A DNA stretch of 12,909 nucleotides from Desulfatirhabdium butyrativorans (lineage in GTDB: Bacteria > Desulfobacterota > Desulfobacteria > Desulfobacterales > DYRK01), in assembly GCA_020718785.1 (NCBI GenBank), contig DYRK01000120.1, positions 1 through 12,909 on the forward strand, read 5' to 3'. A program made the translations under genes and the position numbers. Position 1 is the stretch's first letter. Each line of letters begins with the position of its first letter. The notes beneath the pieces are model-generated. The model ran no database searches. It was not told the origin of the DNA and was given only the letters and a program-made list of their open reading frames with translations. This document shows, in pieces, positions 7,470-12,909 of the stretch.

Positions 7470-8036
7470 TCAGATTTTCAGTTCGACCATCGTGGTTACG
7501 GTAATAATTTCCGGACCGGCAGTTTCGAATTTCCACGCCAGCCGCGTATGGTAATCGTTGATCATTGTCAGAAATCCCAGACGGGATACAAGATTTTGCC
7601 CTTCCGCGGCATTGCTTTCCAATTGCCGGATATATAAGCTGTCTGTATTTTCTGTCAGCAGTTTCCGGATAAAATCCTGAAACTGTTCCGCGGACCGGGG
7701 AGCGATATTGTTTGTGACATAAAATCTCAGGTCTTCGTAAGAGAGATACAGACCGATGCTTATGGTGCGCCTGACGGTATCGAAACTGAATTTCATCGCA
7801 TTTTCAAGCAGTTCATTTGCGATATATGCGATTGCATGTTTGATCTCTGCCTGTCTTTCCTTCGTCGAGATATCAAGAGAAGGAAAAAAGGTACTCCAGT
7901 AATCCGCGATAAAATCCGCGGAAAGTCCGTTATTGCGCCAGCGTTCCTGTATTGGCAGGGAATTGGGTGAAAAATTGAGAATCAGGTATTCCTGAGTGTC
8001 TCCTTTTTCTGTAAATTCTCCGAAGATATCGGACAT
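7470..8036 (-). CDS. slr1658-type ATPase-fold regulator (partner-switching)
   Basis: The ATG at 8036 has GAGGAG 9 bases upstream. The product is 188 residues and soluble. The centre contains IANELLENAMKFS (72-84), an N-box-like helix of the GHKL/HATPase fold as in anti-sigma kinases such as SpoIIAB. The region 147-162 (QNLVSRLGFLTMINDY) replaces the usual glycine-rich lid. It matches the small regulators paired with slr1659-type STAS proteins in cyanobacteria and Desulfobacterota, and related to SiaB-type kinases. The 54-base gap to the STAS gene contains that gene's ribosome binding site. Its likely role is to bind or phosphorylate the STAS partner under control of the neighbouring sensor kinase (inference from context). 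The glycine-box motifs are weak, so kinase activity is not assured. Confidence 0.88.
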   Translation of the reverse strand: MSDIFGEFTEKGDTQEYLILNFSPNSLPIQERWRNNGLSADFIADYWSTFFPSLDISTKERQAEIKHAIAYIANELLENAMKFSFDTVRRTISIGLYLSYEDLRFYVTNNIAPRSAEQFQDFIRKLLTENTDSLYIRQLESNAAEGQNLVSRLGFLTMINDYHTRLAWKFETAGPEIITVTTMVELKI

Positions 8037-8073
8037 ATTCGGTCACTCCTCTTTTGTGTCTCGGTTTCATAAC

Positions 8074-9396
8074 TCATGTCCACACGCCAGTAATCCGTTC
8101 ATTGCAATATCCGCACCGGCCCTCTTTCAAATGCTTTTCTGTGACAAAAAATCCTGTTCTCGATATAACCGCTTTCCCGCAGCCGGGGCAATGGGTATGA
8201 TTTCCCGGATGACCCGGAACATTTCCTATATAGGGATAGCGGATTCCCGCGGCTTTTGCAATCTGATAAGCCCGCTCAAGGCTTGCCACCGGCGTCGGGG
8301 GAAGGTTGAGCATCTGATAATCCGGATGAAAACGCGTGAAATGCACCGGCACGTCCGGTCCCAGTTCTCCGACTATCCATGCCGCGAGATCGGTCAGCAT
8401 AAGTTCGGAATCGTTTAATGTCGGAACCACAAGATTCACAATTTCAAGATGAATCCCGCTTTTTGCGATCTGTCTGATGCTCCGCAGCACGGGTTCCAGT
8501 TCCGCGTCACAGACCTGACGGTAAAAATCCTTGCTGAATCCCTTGAGATCAATCTTTATGGCATCCAGCACCGAACACATTTCGGTCAGCGGTTCGGGAT
8601 TCATAAATCCGCAGCTTATAAGCACATTGCGGAAATTCTGTCTGCGTGAAATCCGGGCAATATCGGTCAAATATTCTGTGAAAACAGTTGGTTCGTTGTA
8701 GGTGAACGCGATCACAGGCGCGGCGGATTTTACCGTTTCCCGAACAATTTTTTCCGGCGGGATAAAAGTATCTCCGGGAAAATCTTCAGGACGGGACTGA
8801 GATATTTCCCAATTCTGACAGAATCTGCATTTCAGCGGGCATCCTGAAGTTGCCAATGAAAAAGCCGAAGCCCCGGGGAGAAAATGATAAAATGGTTTTT
8901 TTTCAATAGGGTCTGTATGAACCGTGACAGGATAGCCGTAAACAAGGCTCCGCAATGTTCCGCTGACGTTGATCCTTGCCCGGCATTGTCCCCGCTCCCC
9001 GTCTTTAATGAGACATTCCCGGGCGCATAAAAGACATTTTACATATTTTTCCTTATGGTTATATTGAGTTCCGCCCTCGTTCCCAAGCCCCGGCTTGGGA
9101 ACTCTTTGTCCCGAACAGCCCCGGCTGTTCGGGAGGTGACAGGCTGTACAACTGACATCTGCCGCGTCCGCTGAAATCCAATATCTCGCCACAGGCGCGT
9201 TCCGAATCCGTTCATCTGATGCCGAGAGTCCTGCATCTGCGGTTTTTCCCCAATGGTGTGAGGAAAATAACCCGAATCCGAGGCTGCCCAGAAAAACAGC
9301 AGTCTGATTTAAGAATTCCCGCCTCGATAATTCAGATTCATACCTATGTTTCGATATATATGCCTGATCCGAAAATAATTCAAGGCGACTGCCCAT
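8074..9396 (-). CDS. amrS: AmrS-type (AmmeMemoRadiSam system) radical SAM protein with Tat signal
   Basis: The start at 9396 is preferred over the in-frame ATG at 9411, because the latter's first codons contain GGGAGG, 7 bases before 9396. The product is 440 residues. The N-terminus has a twin-arginine motif SRREFLNQ (24-31) and a hydrophobic stretch to about residue 44. The SPASM-free radical SAM core has CPLKCRFC (Cys186, 190, 193), which binds the 4Fe-4S cluster. Upstream cysteines in KCLLCARECLIKDGERGQC and a C-terminal zinc-ribbon-like CPGC...CGYC before ITGVW are typical of the AmrS family. AMMECR1 and Memo partners are not in the window. Residues about 88-108 are coded by a palindromic repeat inserted in frame. 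The Tat signal is unusual for an enzyme needing cytoplasmic SAM; it may be uncleaved or mark a lineage-specific form. The gene begins the seven-gene minus-strand run. Confidence 0.9.
   Translation of the reverse strand: MGSRLELFSDQAYISKHRYESELSRREFLNQTAVFLGSLGFGLFSSHHWGKTADAGLSASDERIRNAPVARYWISADAADVSCTACHLPNSRGCSGQRVPKPGLGNEGGTQYNHKEKYVKCLLCARECLIKDGERGQCRARINVSGTLRSLVYGYPVTVHTDPIEKKPFYHFLPGASAFSLATSGCPLKCRFCQNWEISQSRPEDFPGDTFIPPEKIVRETVKSAAPVIAFTYNEPTVFTEYLTDIARISRRQNFRNVLISCGFMNPEPLTEMCSVLDAIKIDLKGFSKDFYRQVCDAELEPVLRSIRQIAKSGIHLEIVNLVVPTLNDSELMLTDLAAWIVGELGPDVPVHFTRFHPDYQMLNLPPTPVASLERAYQIAKAAGIRYPYIGNVPGHPGNHTHCPGCGKAVISRTGFFVTEKHLKEGRCGYCNERITGVWT
9074..9133. repeat. Double palindrome inserted in frame within amrS
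   Basis: Two 24-base palindromes lie side by side: 9079-9102 (arms GTTCCCAAGC / GCTTGGGAAC) and 9110-9133 (arms CCCGAACAGC / GCTGTTCGGG). The 9074-9102 part is identical over 29 bases to the reverse complement of 9901-9929 in the intergenic region. Translated on the minus strand it gives a Pro/Gly-rich stretch, PNSRGCSGQRVPKPGLGNEG, between two conserved cysteine segments of AmrS. The reading frame stays open, so the insertion appears tolerated. Confidence 0.88.
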
Positions 9397-9439
9397 TTTT
9401 TTACCTCCCATTTTCTGTCCGTATCCTCGTCCAGGGATA

Positions 9440-9469
9440 ATTATATTTTAACCTTATTAATCAGTAATA
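9440..9469 (-). promoter_or_regulatory. Candidate sigma-70 promoter for the amrS-led gene run
   Basis: On the minus strand a perfect TATAAT lies at 9445-9440. A weak -35 (TTACTG) lies 16 bases upstream, at about 9467-9462. Predicted transcription would start near 9433, about 37 bases before the amrS start codon. The -35 match is poor and the DNA is AT-rich. Just upstream is an 11-base palindrome TACACTGTGTA (9468-9478) that could be an operator. Confidence 0.4.
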
Positions 9470-9520
9470 CACTGTGTAAGTCTTTGGGGCAACATCTTTT
9501 TAAATCCGATACCCCGATAT

Positions 9521-9540
9521 TTTGGCATATTTTTTGCATA
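9521..9540 (+). promoter_or_regulatory. Candidate sigma-54 (-24/-12) promoter
   Basis: TTTGGCATATTTTTTGCATA has the GG-N10-GC arrangement (GG 9524-9525, GC 9536-9537). It matches the TGGCA...TTGCA consensus except for TA in place of CG. It points to the plus strand, with a start near 9549. No CDS follows for over 400 bases, only palindromes and a hairpin at 9700-9726. It could drive a short RNA or the distant small genes. A chance match in AT-rich DNA is possible. Confidence 0.35.
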
Positions 9541-9598
9541 AATTCAGACAGAACTATTTGTAAAATTGTCCTGCATCGTTTTTTTACAGGATCAGACA

Positions 9599-9651
9599 TA
9601 AAACGGCTTGCAAAGCCGTTTTACTGTAAAACGATTTTGCAAATCGTTTTA
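9599..9651. repeat. Paired palindromes, TTTGCAAA-type REP-like element
   Basis: Two 25-base palindromes are separated by three bases. The first (9599-9623) has TAAAACGGCTT / AAGCCGTTTTA arms and the second (9627-9651) has TAAAACGATTT / AAATCGTTTTA arms. A degenerate relative (GAACTATTTGTAAAATTGTCCT) precedes them at 9551-9572. The arms of the two differ by paired, compensating changes, so the foldback has been kept rather than the exact sequence. Confidence 0.88.
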
Positions 9652-9699
9652 TCGGAATTTATATTTCAAAGAATTAAAAGTAAAATAAAATAGTTTTAT

Positions 9700-9729
9700 A
9701 ATAATCAGGAATTATTCCTGATTATTTTT
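9700..9729. terminator. AT-rich hairpin followed by T-run
   Basis: An 11-bp perfect stem AATAATCAGGA / TCCTGATTATT (9700-9710 with 9716-9726) has a 5-base loop and runs into TTTT on the plus strand. The stem is AU-rich, so termination would be weak. On the minus strand it lies well upstream of amrS, where no upstream gene needs ending. It could end a transcript from the candidate sigma-54 site. Confidence 0.4.
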
Positions 9730-9805
9730 GAAAGATAAATAAAGATTACAGTGTAAGATATGGTCATTCTGACAGATTTCGGATGAGTGCAAACCATTTT
9801 TTCTT

Positions 9806-9929
9806 GTTCCCAAGCTCCAGCTTGGGAACACACTTGCCGGGGAAGCCCCGGCTTCCCGTGACAGGAGACGGACCGAAGCCGGGGCTTCAGGCGCAGATGC
9901 GTTCCCAAGCCGGGGCTTGGGAACGAGGG
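9806..9929. repeat. Cluster of GC-rich palindromes (CCCAAGC-type repeat)
   Basis: This is a composite of four palindromes: 9806-9829 (GTTCCCAAGC arms), 9840-9857 (GGGAAGC / GCTTCCC), 9875-9888 (GAAGCCGGGGCTTC) and 9901-9924 (GTTCCCAAGC arms again). The final unit plus GAGGG (9901-9929) is identical to the inverted unit inside amrS. The strong GC content contrasts with the AT-rich flanks and suggests insertion. The region 9412-9977 otherwise shows no convincing gene. Confidence 0.85.
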
Positions 9930-9977
9930 AAAAATCCGTTACAGTCGGAAAACTTATAAAAAAGGAGAAGATAATAA

Positions 9978-10226
9978 ATGCCATCGAAAGTGAAAAACTG
10001 TATGCCGGACTCAGGAAAAAAGAATTATCGTTTCGGAAGCAGAAAATTCATGTATCTGAAAGCAGTGAATTCCTCCCCGGTGAATACATTTTCCACCCCA
10101 TTGATTTCTTTATCTTTCTATTTTATTAAGTCAGGAAAAACAAAACGAAAGGAGAAAAGAAAATGGCCGGAGCTGATAATTATCAGGAACAAAGACGGGA
10201 GTCTGTTTATGATATCCCTCGTATGA
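9978..10226 (+). CDS. Doubtful small ORF upstream of the DUF4258 gene
   Basis: An ATG at 9978 follows GGAG (9964-9967) by 10 bases and opens an 82-residue Lys/Ser-rich frame. It overlaps the next gene by 64 bases. The product has no recognised domain and looks like low-complexity translation. A different frame over 9950-10100 (beginning KEKIINAIESEKLYAGLRKK) looks more protein-like but lacks a start with a ribosome binding site. This may be a decayed gene or a translated leader. Confidence 0.25.
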   Translation: MPSKVKNCMPDSGKKNYRFGSRKFMYLKAVNSSPVNTFSTPLISLSFYFIKSGKTKRKEKRKWPELIIIRNKDGSLFMISLV

Positions 10227-10492
10227 CCTCTCACGCGGTACAGAGAAGCGCACAGCGCAATATTTCTCCGGAAGCCATCGCCGCGACTCTTGAATACGGC
10301 AGGAAACTTCATCGTACCGGGCGGGTATTTTTCACACTTTTGAACAAAGATGTCGAGGAAATCCCTGAATTGCAGGCTTATGCAGGGACAACCATTTTAG
10401 TCGGAAGAGACGGTTCCATTGTTACGGCTTATGCCAATAAAAACTCTTACAGTGTCATCAAGAAAAAATCAAAACGGCGCAGCAGAGCATAA
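10163..10492 (+). CDS. DUF4258-type small basic protein
   Basis: The ATG at 10163 has AAAGGAG ending at 10154, 8 bases upstream. The product is 109 residues and soluble. The core, TSHAVQRSAQRNISPEAIAATLEYG, is followed by a beta-strand-rich part, TILVGRDGSIVTAYANKN. This is the usual layout of DUF4258 proteins: a helix with a conserved His and Arg/Gln, an Ile-Ser/Pro turn, then a strand ending in a hydrophobic-Thr motif. Function is unknown. Such proteins are scattered in accessory regions, sometimes near toxin-antitoxin genes, but no antitoxin partner is evident here. The C-terminus (KKKSKRRSRA) is strongly basic and may bind nucleic acid (inference). It is transcribed opposite to the main gene runs on both sides. 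Confidence 0.8.
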   Translation: MAGADNYQEQRRESVYDIPRMTSHAVQRSAQRNISPEAIAATLEYGRKLHRTGRVFFTLLNKDVEEIPELQAYAGTTILVGRDGSIVTAYANKNSYSVIKKKSKRRSRA

Positions 10493-10533
10493 TGATAAAA
10501 ATCAATAGGTTAAAATATAAAGCCGATGAAGCC

Positions 10534-10591
10534 GAGTGCAAAAATCACATTTTTGCAAAGGCATTTTTGCAAAATTACAATTTTTGCACTC
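10534..10591. repeat. Inverted repeat / hairpin between two small plus-strand genes
   Basis: GAGTGCAAAAAT (10534-10545) is repeated inverted as ATTTTTGCACTC (10580-10591). Between them lie two further TTTTTGCAAA-type motifs (10550-10574) that can pair with each other or with the arms. It lies 41 bases after the DUF4258 stop and 66 bases before the next start. It may act as a terminator, attenuator or processing site. The TTTTTGCAAA core recalls the REP-like palindromes elsewhere in the window. Confidence 0.65.
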
Positions 10592-10657
10592 CGGATTCTC
10601 TGCCTCATTGAATTGTCTCTTTTTCGGAACAATCTGAAAAAGGGGAAAGGAGAAAGC

Positions 10658-10849
10658 ATGAAGCAGATTTTAAACCGCTTTTTACTGTTTTTCCGCAAAA
10701 CAAGAATCAGAATTCAGGTTCAGGGGGGAGTCAGATACAGAATCGAATACAAGGTTCTGTTCGGCAACGAATATATACTGCGTAAAACAGTGCCGCCGAT
10801 CCGTTTCACAGCCGAGGACGCGGATTTCCCCTTTCTCTTTCATAACTGA
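10658..10849 (+). CDS. Unknown 63-residue protein
   Basis: The start at 10658 has AAAGGAG (10646-10652) five bases upstream. The frame also extends back to 10526, but that part crosses the inverted repeat at 10534-10591 and looks non-coding. The product begins MKQILNRFLLFFRKTRIRIQ, with a short hydrophobic, positively charged N-terminus too short for a clear membrane segment. It continues with GGVRYRIEYKVLFGNEY, a likely beta-hairpin. I do not recognise the family. The good ribosome binding site is the main support. Confidence 0.5.
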   Translation: MKQILNRFLLFFRKTRIRIQVQGGVRYRIEYKVLFGNEYILRKTVPPIRFTAEDADFPFLFHN

Positions 10850-10960
10850 AGGACGGCGCCGCGGGAAATTATCCTGCTGATAAAAACGGCTTGCAACAGC
10901 TCGATTTATGACAGTATATTCTTTTCACCATCACAAATTGCACTTTCCGAATTTTAAAGT

Positions 10961-11010
10961 AAAACGGTTTTGCAAACCGTTTTGCTGATAAAACGATTTG
11001 CAAAATCGTT
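10961..11010. repeat. Paired palindromes, TTTGCAAA-type REP-like element
   Basis: The first palindrome (10961-10983) has AAAACGGTTT / AAACCGTTTT arms. The second (10992-11010) has AACGATTT / AAATCGTT arms around GCA. A decayed half-unit (AAAACGGCTTGCAA) lies just upstream at about 10893. The element sits between the convergent 63-residue gene and the SiaC-like gene, where it could serve as a terminator for both. No long T-run follows. Confidence 0.85.
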
Positions 11011-11031
11011 CTACGGCGGATTTGCAAAAGC

Positions 11032-11427
11032 TCAGGTTATGCCGCTGCACTTCTGAATCAGGTTGAAAGGCAATGCCTCTAATTCTTCCTGAAATTCCTC
11101 CCCGTATTCCCGATTGTCTTCATCCTCTTCATCGTAAATCCAGTTTACAGAGATGTTTTTGCCCTGACTGACCGCTTCTTCGAGTAAAAGAAAAAATTCC
11201 AGTAAAACTTTCGAAGAACTGCTGTTGAAATAAGCAAGCTCGATATTGACCGTGCAGTGCTGATTTTCCAACTGTCCGAGATATTGTCCGAGCCATAAAA
11301 ACACAGGCGTGTAGTATTCCGAGATGTTTGCCGAATATGATTTGCCTTTGATTTCAAGCAGATTATTCTCATAGTCGAAAAAAATATCAGGCGAACGGTT
11401 TGTGCCTTTGATTTTCAAATTCTCCAT
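11032..11427 (-). CDS. SiaC-family (DUF1987) regulatory phosphoprotein
   Basis: The ATG at 11427 is preceded by GGAG at five bases, and family members begin close to this point. A GTG at 11457, overlapping the upstream stop as GTGA, would add ten residues. The product is 131 residues and cytoplasmic. It has the family hallmarks LKIKGTNRSPDIFFD at the N-terminus, LEIKGKSYSANISEYY, and YFNSSSSK (66-73), where the phosphorylated Thr of Pseudomonas SiaC falls. By analogy Ser69 is the likely phospho-site. SiaC binds and activates a diguanylate cyclase when dephosphorylated, under control of a SiaB kinase and SiaA phosphatase. None of those is adjacent here, though the slr1658-like protein at 7470-8036 is a distant relative of SiaB-type kinases. 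The acidic run DEEDEDN near residue 99 is notable. Confidence 0.9.
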   Translation of the reverse strand: MENLKIKGTNRSPDIFFDYENNLLEIKGKSYSANISEYYTPVFLWLGQYLGQLENQHCTVNIELAYFNSSSSKVLLEFFLLLEEAVSQGKNISVNWIYDEEDEDNREYGEEFQEELEALPFNLIQKCSGIT

Positions 11428-11453
11428 CTGTACTCCGTTCAGAACGCGTGAAA

Positions 11454-12620
11454 TCACGCCTCAGATTTTGCTTTGATCCGAATTGCGTGTGCAAAAATAT
11501 ATGTGCAGATCGGCACGCCCAGGATCAGCCCCCAGAAGCGGAAAAGTTTTCCGCCCACTGTCAGAATAATGAGGACCAGTACCGGATTTATGCGTAAGCG
11601 GAAGCCGTAAATTTTCGGATTCAGAATATATCCTTCGATAAGATGGATAATTATGATAAGCACAACCGCCAGCAGCATGATTTCCAGACCCGAAGTCTGA
11701 AGCGCTATCAGACAGATCGGAACCGAGCTGACAAACACGCCTGCAACCGGAATAAAACTGCATAAAAAGACAATGACCGAAAGGAATGCGACATTTGTCC
11801 CCAGCCCGAGCAGGTAAAGACCTGCCGCGGTCAGAATGGAATTTGCAACCGCGATAAAAAACTGGGCTTCGAATGACTGCCCCAGTACCCGTGAAAAATT
11901 TCGGATATTGTCGGCAACTTCGACATAGATAAAGCTGATCTTGGTGTGTTCGAGTTCTGCGACACTCGCGCTTAACCGGGGGAGGTCCAGCACAATAAGA
12001 AATGAAAACAGCAATGCCAGCAGAAAGGTTGAAACCACCGACGCAACCCCTCCGCCGATATCGCTGAGTGTTTCCACAATACGGTCAAAGTTTTTATGTC
12101 CCTCGCTTTCTTCTCCGAGTCCCAGAAATCCCTGGAGGAGAACGGCTGTCGGGGATTGTTTCAGCCCTTTTTCTCCGGATTCCTTATTTTTGTTTATTGC
12201 CCCGTTTTCTTTCATCGCTGTCAGTTCCGGAATGATCTCGTCGAGCCAGGGATATCTGATACTCAGATAAAGAATCTCCTGATCCACGCGTTCCAGATAC
12301 GAGGTAAAACGGTTTGCAAAACTCATTGCCTGTTTCTGTACTTTCGGAACAAGGAAAATGGCAATGGACACCAGTATGCTCAGAAACACCGCGGCAACAA
12401 TAATGACGCGGATTGTCCGGTTCTTTATAACAGCCTTCAGACGGCTGACGCCGTTGGTCTGGATATAGGCAAATACAAATGTAAGAAATACAAGGAGAAA
12501 AAATGATCTGAGAATATAAATAACGCCGAACAGAACTCCCCACACCGTCATCCTCGTGATAAGCGGGAATATGCGATCCCAGGGCTGAGGAAGATATCCC
12601 GATGTTTTTTCGTAATTCAC
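11454..12620 (-). CDS. AI-2E/PerM-family (UPF0118) membrane protein
   Basis: The GTG start at 12620 has AGGGGG at 12624-12629. The product is 388 residues. Hydrophobic segments occur at about 25-53 (two), 70-92, 190-211, 250-300 (two), 306-328 and 346-380. The large soluble loop (about 93-188) is typical, here with a charged KNKESGEKG insert. Family motifs include FIPVAGVF (289-296), EGYILNPKIYG (329-339) and FWGLILGVP (362-370). Members act as channels or exporters of small molecules or ions. The name comes from a proposed autoinducer-2 exporter, and the substrate here is unknown. The gene is followed 26 bases later by the SiaC-like gene, so the two are probably co-transcribed. Confidence 0.92.
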   Translation of the reverse strand: MNYEKTSGYLPQPWDRIFPLITRMTVWGVLFGVIYILRSFFLLVFLTFVFAYIQTNGVSRLKAVIKNRTIRVIIVAAVFLSILVSIAIFLVPKVQKQAMSFANRFTSYLERVDQEILYLSIRYPWLDEIIPELTAMKENGAINKNKESGEKGLKQSPTAVLLQGFLGLGEESEGHKNFDRIVETLSDIGGGVASVVSTFLLALLFSFLIVLDLPRLSASVAELEHTKISFIYVEVADNIRNFSRVLGQSFEAQFFIAVANSILTAAGLYLLGLGTNVAFLSVIVFLCSFIPVAGVFVSSVPICLIALQTSGLEIMLLAVVLIIIIHLIEGYILNPKIYGFRLRINPVLVLIILTVGGKLFRFWGLILGVPICTYIFAHAIRIKAKSEA

Positions 12621-12674
12621 GGTACCCCCTGTTATTTAAAAATATTCAGCGTAAATCCGGAAAAGTCTGCTTGC

Positions 12675-12855
12675 ACCGCCTTCAGGCGGGCTGTTATTTA
12701 TACTGCCCACCGGCATAATCTGCGCTTCTGTAAAAAACGGCTTTGCAAGCCGTTTTTTTTGCGGGGAAACGGTTTGCAAAACCGTTTTACAGAAAATTCG
12801 GAAAGCGCAGATTATGACGGTGGAAAGAATAACAAGAGCCGCCTGAAGGCGGCAC
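12675..12855. repeat. Nested inverted-repeat element enclosing two REP-like palindromes
   Basis: The outer arms match with small gaps. CCGCCTTCAGGCGG is at 12676-12689 and inverted at 12839-12852. GTTATT and CATAATCTGCGCTT (left, up to 12727) pair with AAGCGCAGATTATG (right, about 12803-12816), and TTCTGTAAAA pairs with TTTTACAGAA. Inside lie two TTTGCAAA-type palindromes (12734-12756 and 12767-12788). The whole could fold as one long branched cruciform. It lies upstream of the AI-2E-family gene. Confidence 0.85.
12732..12760. terminator. Bidirectional intrinsic terminator-like hairpin
   Basis: The stem AAAACGGCTT / AAGCCGTTTT (12734-12756) has a 3-base loop and is followed on the plus strand by T8 (12753-12760). 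On the minus strand it is followed by a T-run (complement of A12732-12737). The GC-containing stem plus U-tract fits Rho-independent termination in both directions. It is part of the nested repeat and may insulate the AI-2E/SiaC pair. Confidence 0.6.
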
Positions 12856-12909
12856 TAAGCGAGCGACCTTAAAGATTTATAATTTTTTTGCGGCAGAACA
12901 GGCATTTTT

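Noticed and set aside
7306..7536. 76-residue minus-strand frame between the two partner-switch genes
   Set aside because: It reads the end of the slr1658-type gene and the start of the STAS gene out of frame. Its composition (Arg/Gly-rich) is not protein-like.
9484..9693. 69-residue plus-strand open frame in the gap
   Set aside because: Its sequence is made largely of palindromic repeat units, and no ribosome binding site precedes it.
9599..9929. Possible CRISPR array
   Set aside because: The repeats are palindromic doublets of differing sequence, with no regular spacers and no cas genes. They are REP-like.
9978..10492. Toxin-antitoxin pair (small ORF plus DUF4258 gene)
   Set aside because: The upstream ORF has no antitoxin-like features and its reading frame is doubtful. 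A TA call would rest on position alone.

Overview
The window looks like bacterial chromosome from a large-genome, signalling-rich anaerobe. A Desulfobacterales or Desulfonema-like Desulfobacterota is my best guess, inferred from gene content and not proven. The pointers are a caspase fused to an FGE-sulfatase (C-type-lectin-fold) domain, an slr1658/slr1659-type regulator pair, a PAS hybrid histidine kinase, a SiaC-like phosphoprotein, and abundant short palindromic repeats in and between genes. No rRNA, tRNA, CRISPR array or transposase was found.

Layout. Positions 1-303 hold two tandem copies of a long imperfect inverted-repeat element. From 9396 down to 309, seven minus-strand genes sit close together (gaps of 1-60 nt), probably as one transcription unit with a candidate promoter at 9440. 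In transcription order they are: a Tat-signal AmrS-type radical SAM protein; an slr1658-like ATPase-fold regulator; an slr1659-like STAS-type protein broken by a frameshift; a PAS-PAS histidine kinase with a C-terminal receiver; a GT2 glycosyltransferase fused to a GtrA-like membrane domain; a divergent GalT/HIT-like protein; and a secreted caspase-PEGA-FGE protein. Positions 9412-10162 are mostly non-coding and repeat-rich, with a sigma-54-like site. Positions 10163-10849 carry two small plus-strand genes (a DUF4258-type protein and an unknown 63-residue protein). Positions 11032-12620 carry a minus-strand pair, an AI-2E/PerM-family membrane protein followed by a SiaC-like protein. Positions 12675-12855 form a nested inverted repeat containing a bidirectional terminator-like hairpin.

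How the parts may work together (inference). The kinase and the slr1658/slr1659 pair look like a partner-switching signalling module. The glycosyltransferase, the Tat-tagged AmrS and the secreted caspase-FGE protein are envelope or export associated. The most striking signal is the 3' end of the caspase-FGE gene. Its RGG-W...GFR lectin-fold segment has its apparently variable codons almost all of the form NNC, as expected if AAC codons had been mutated at adenines. That is the signature of a diversity-generating retroelement (DGR) variable region, although no reverse transcriptase or template repeat lies in the window.

A second theme is palindromic DNA invading genes. One repeat is inserted in frame within amrS, and another supplies the last codons of the GalT/HIT-like gene.
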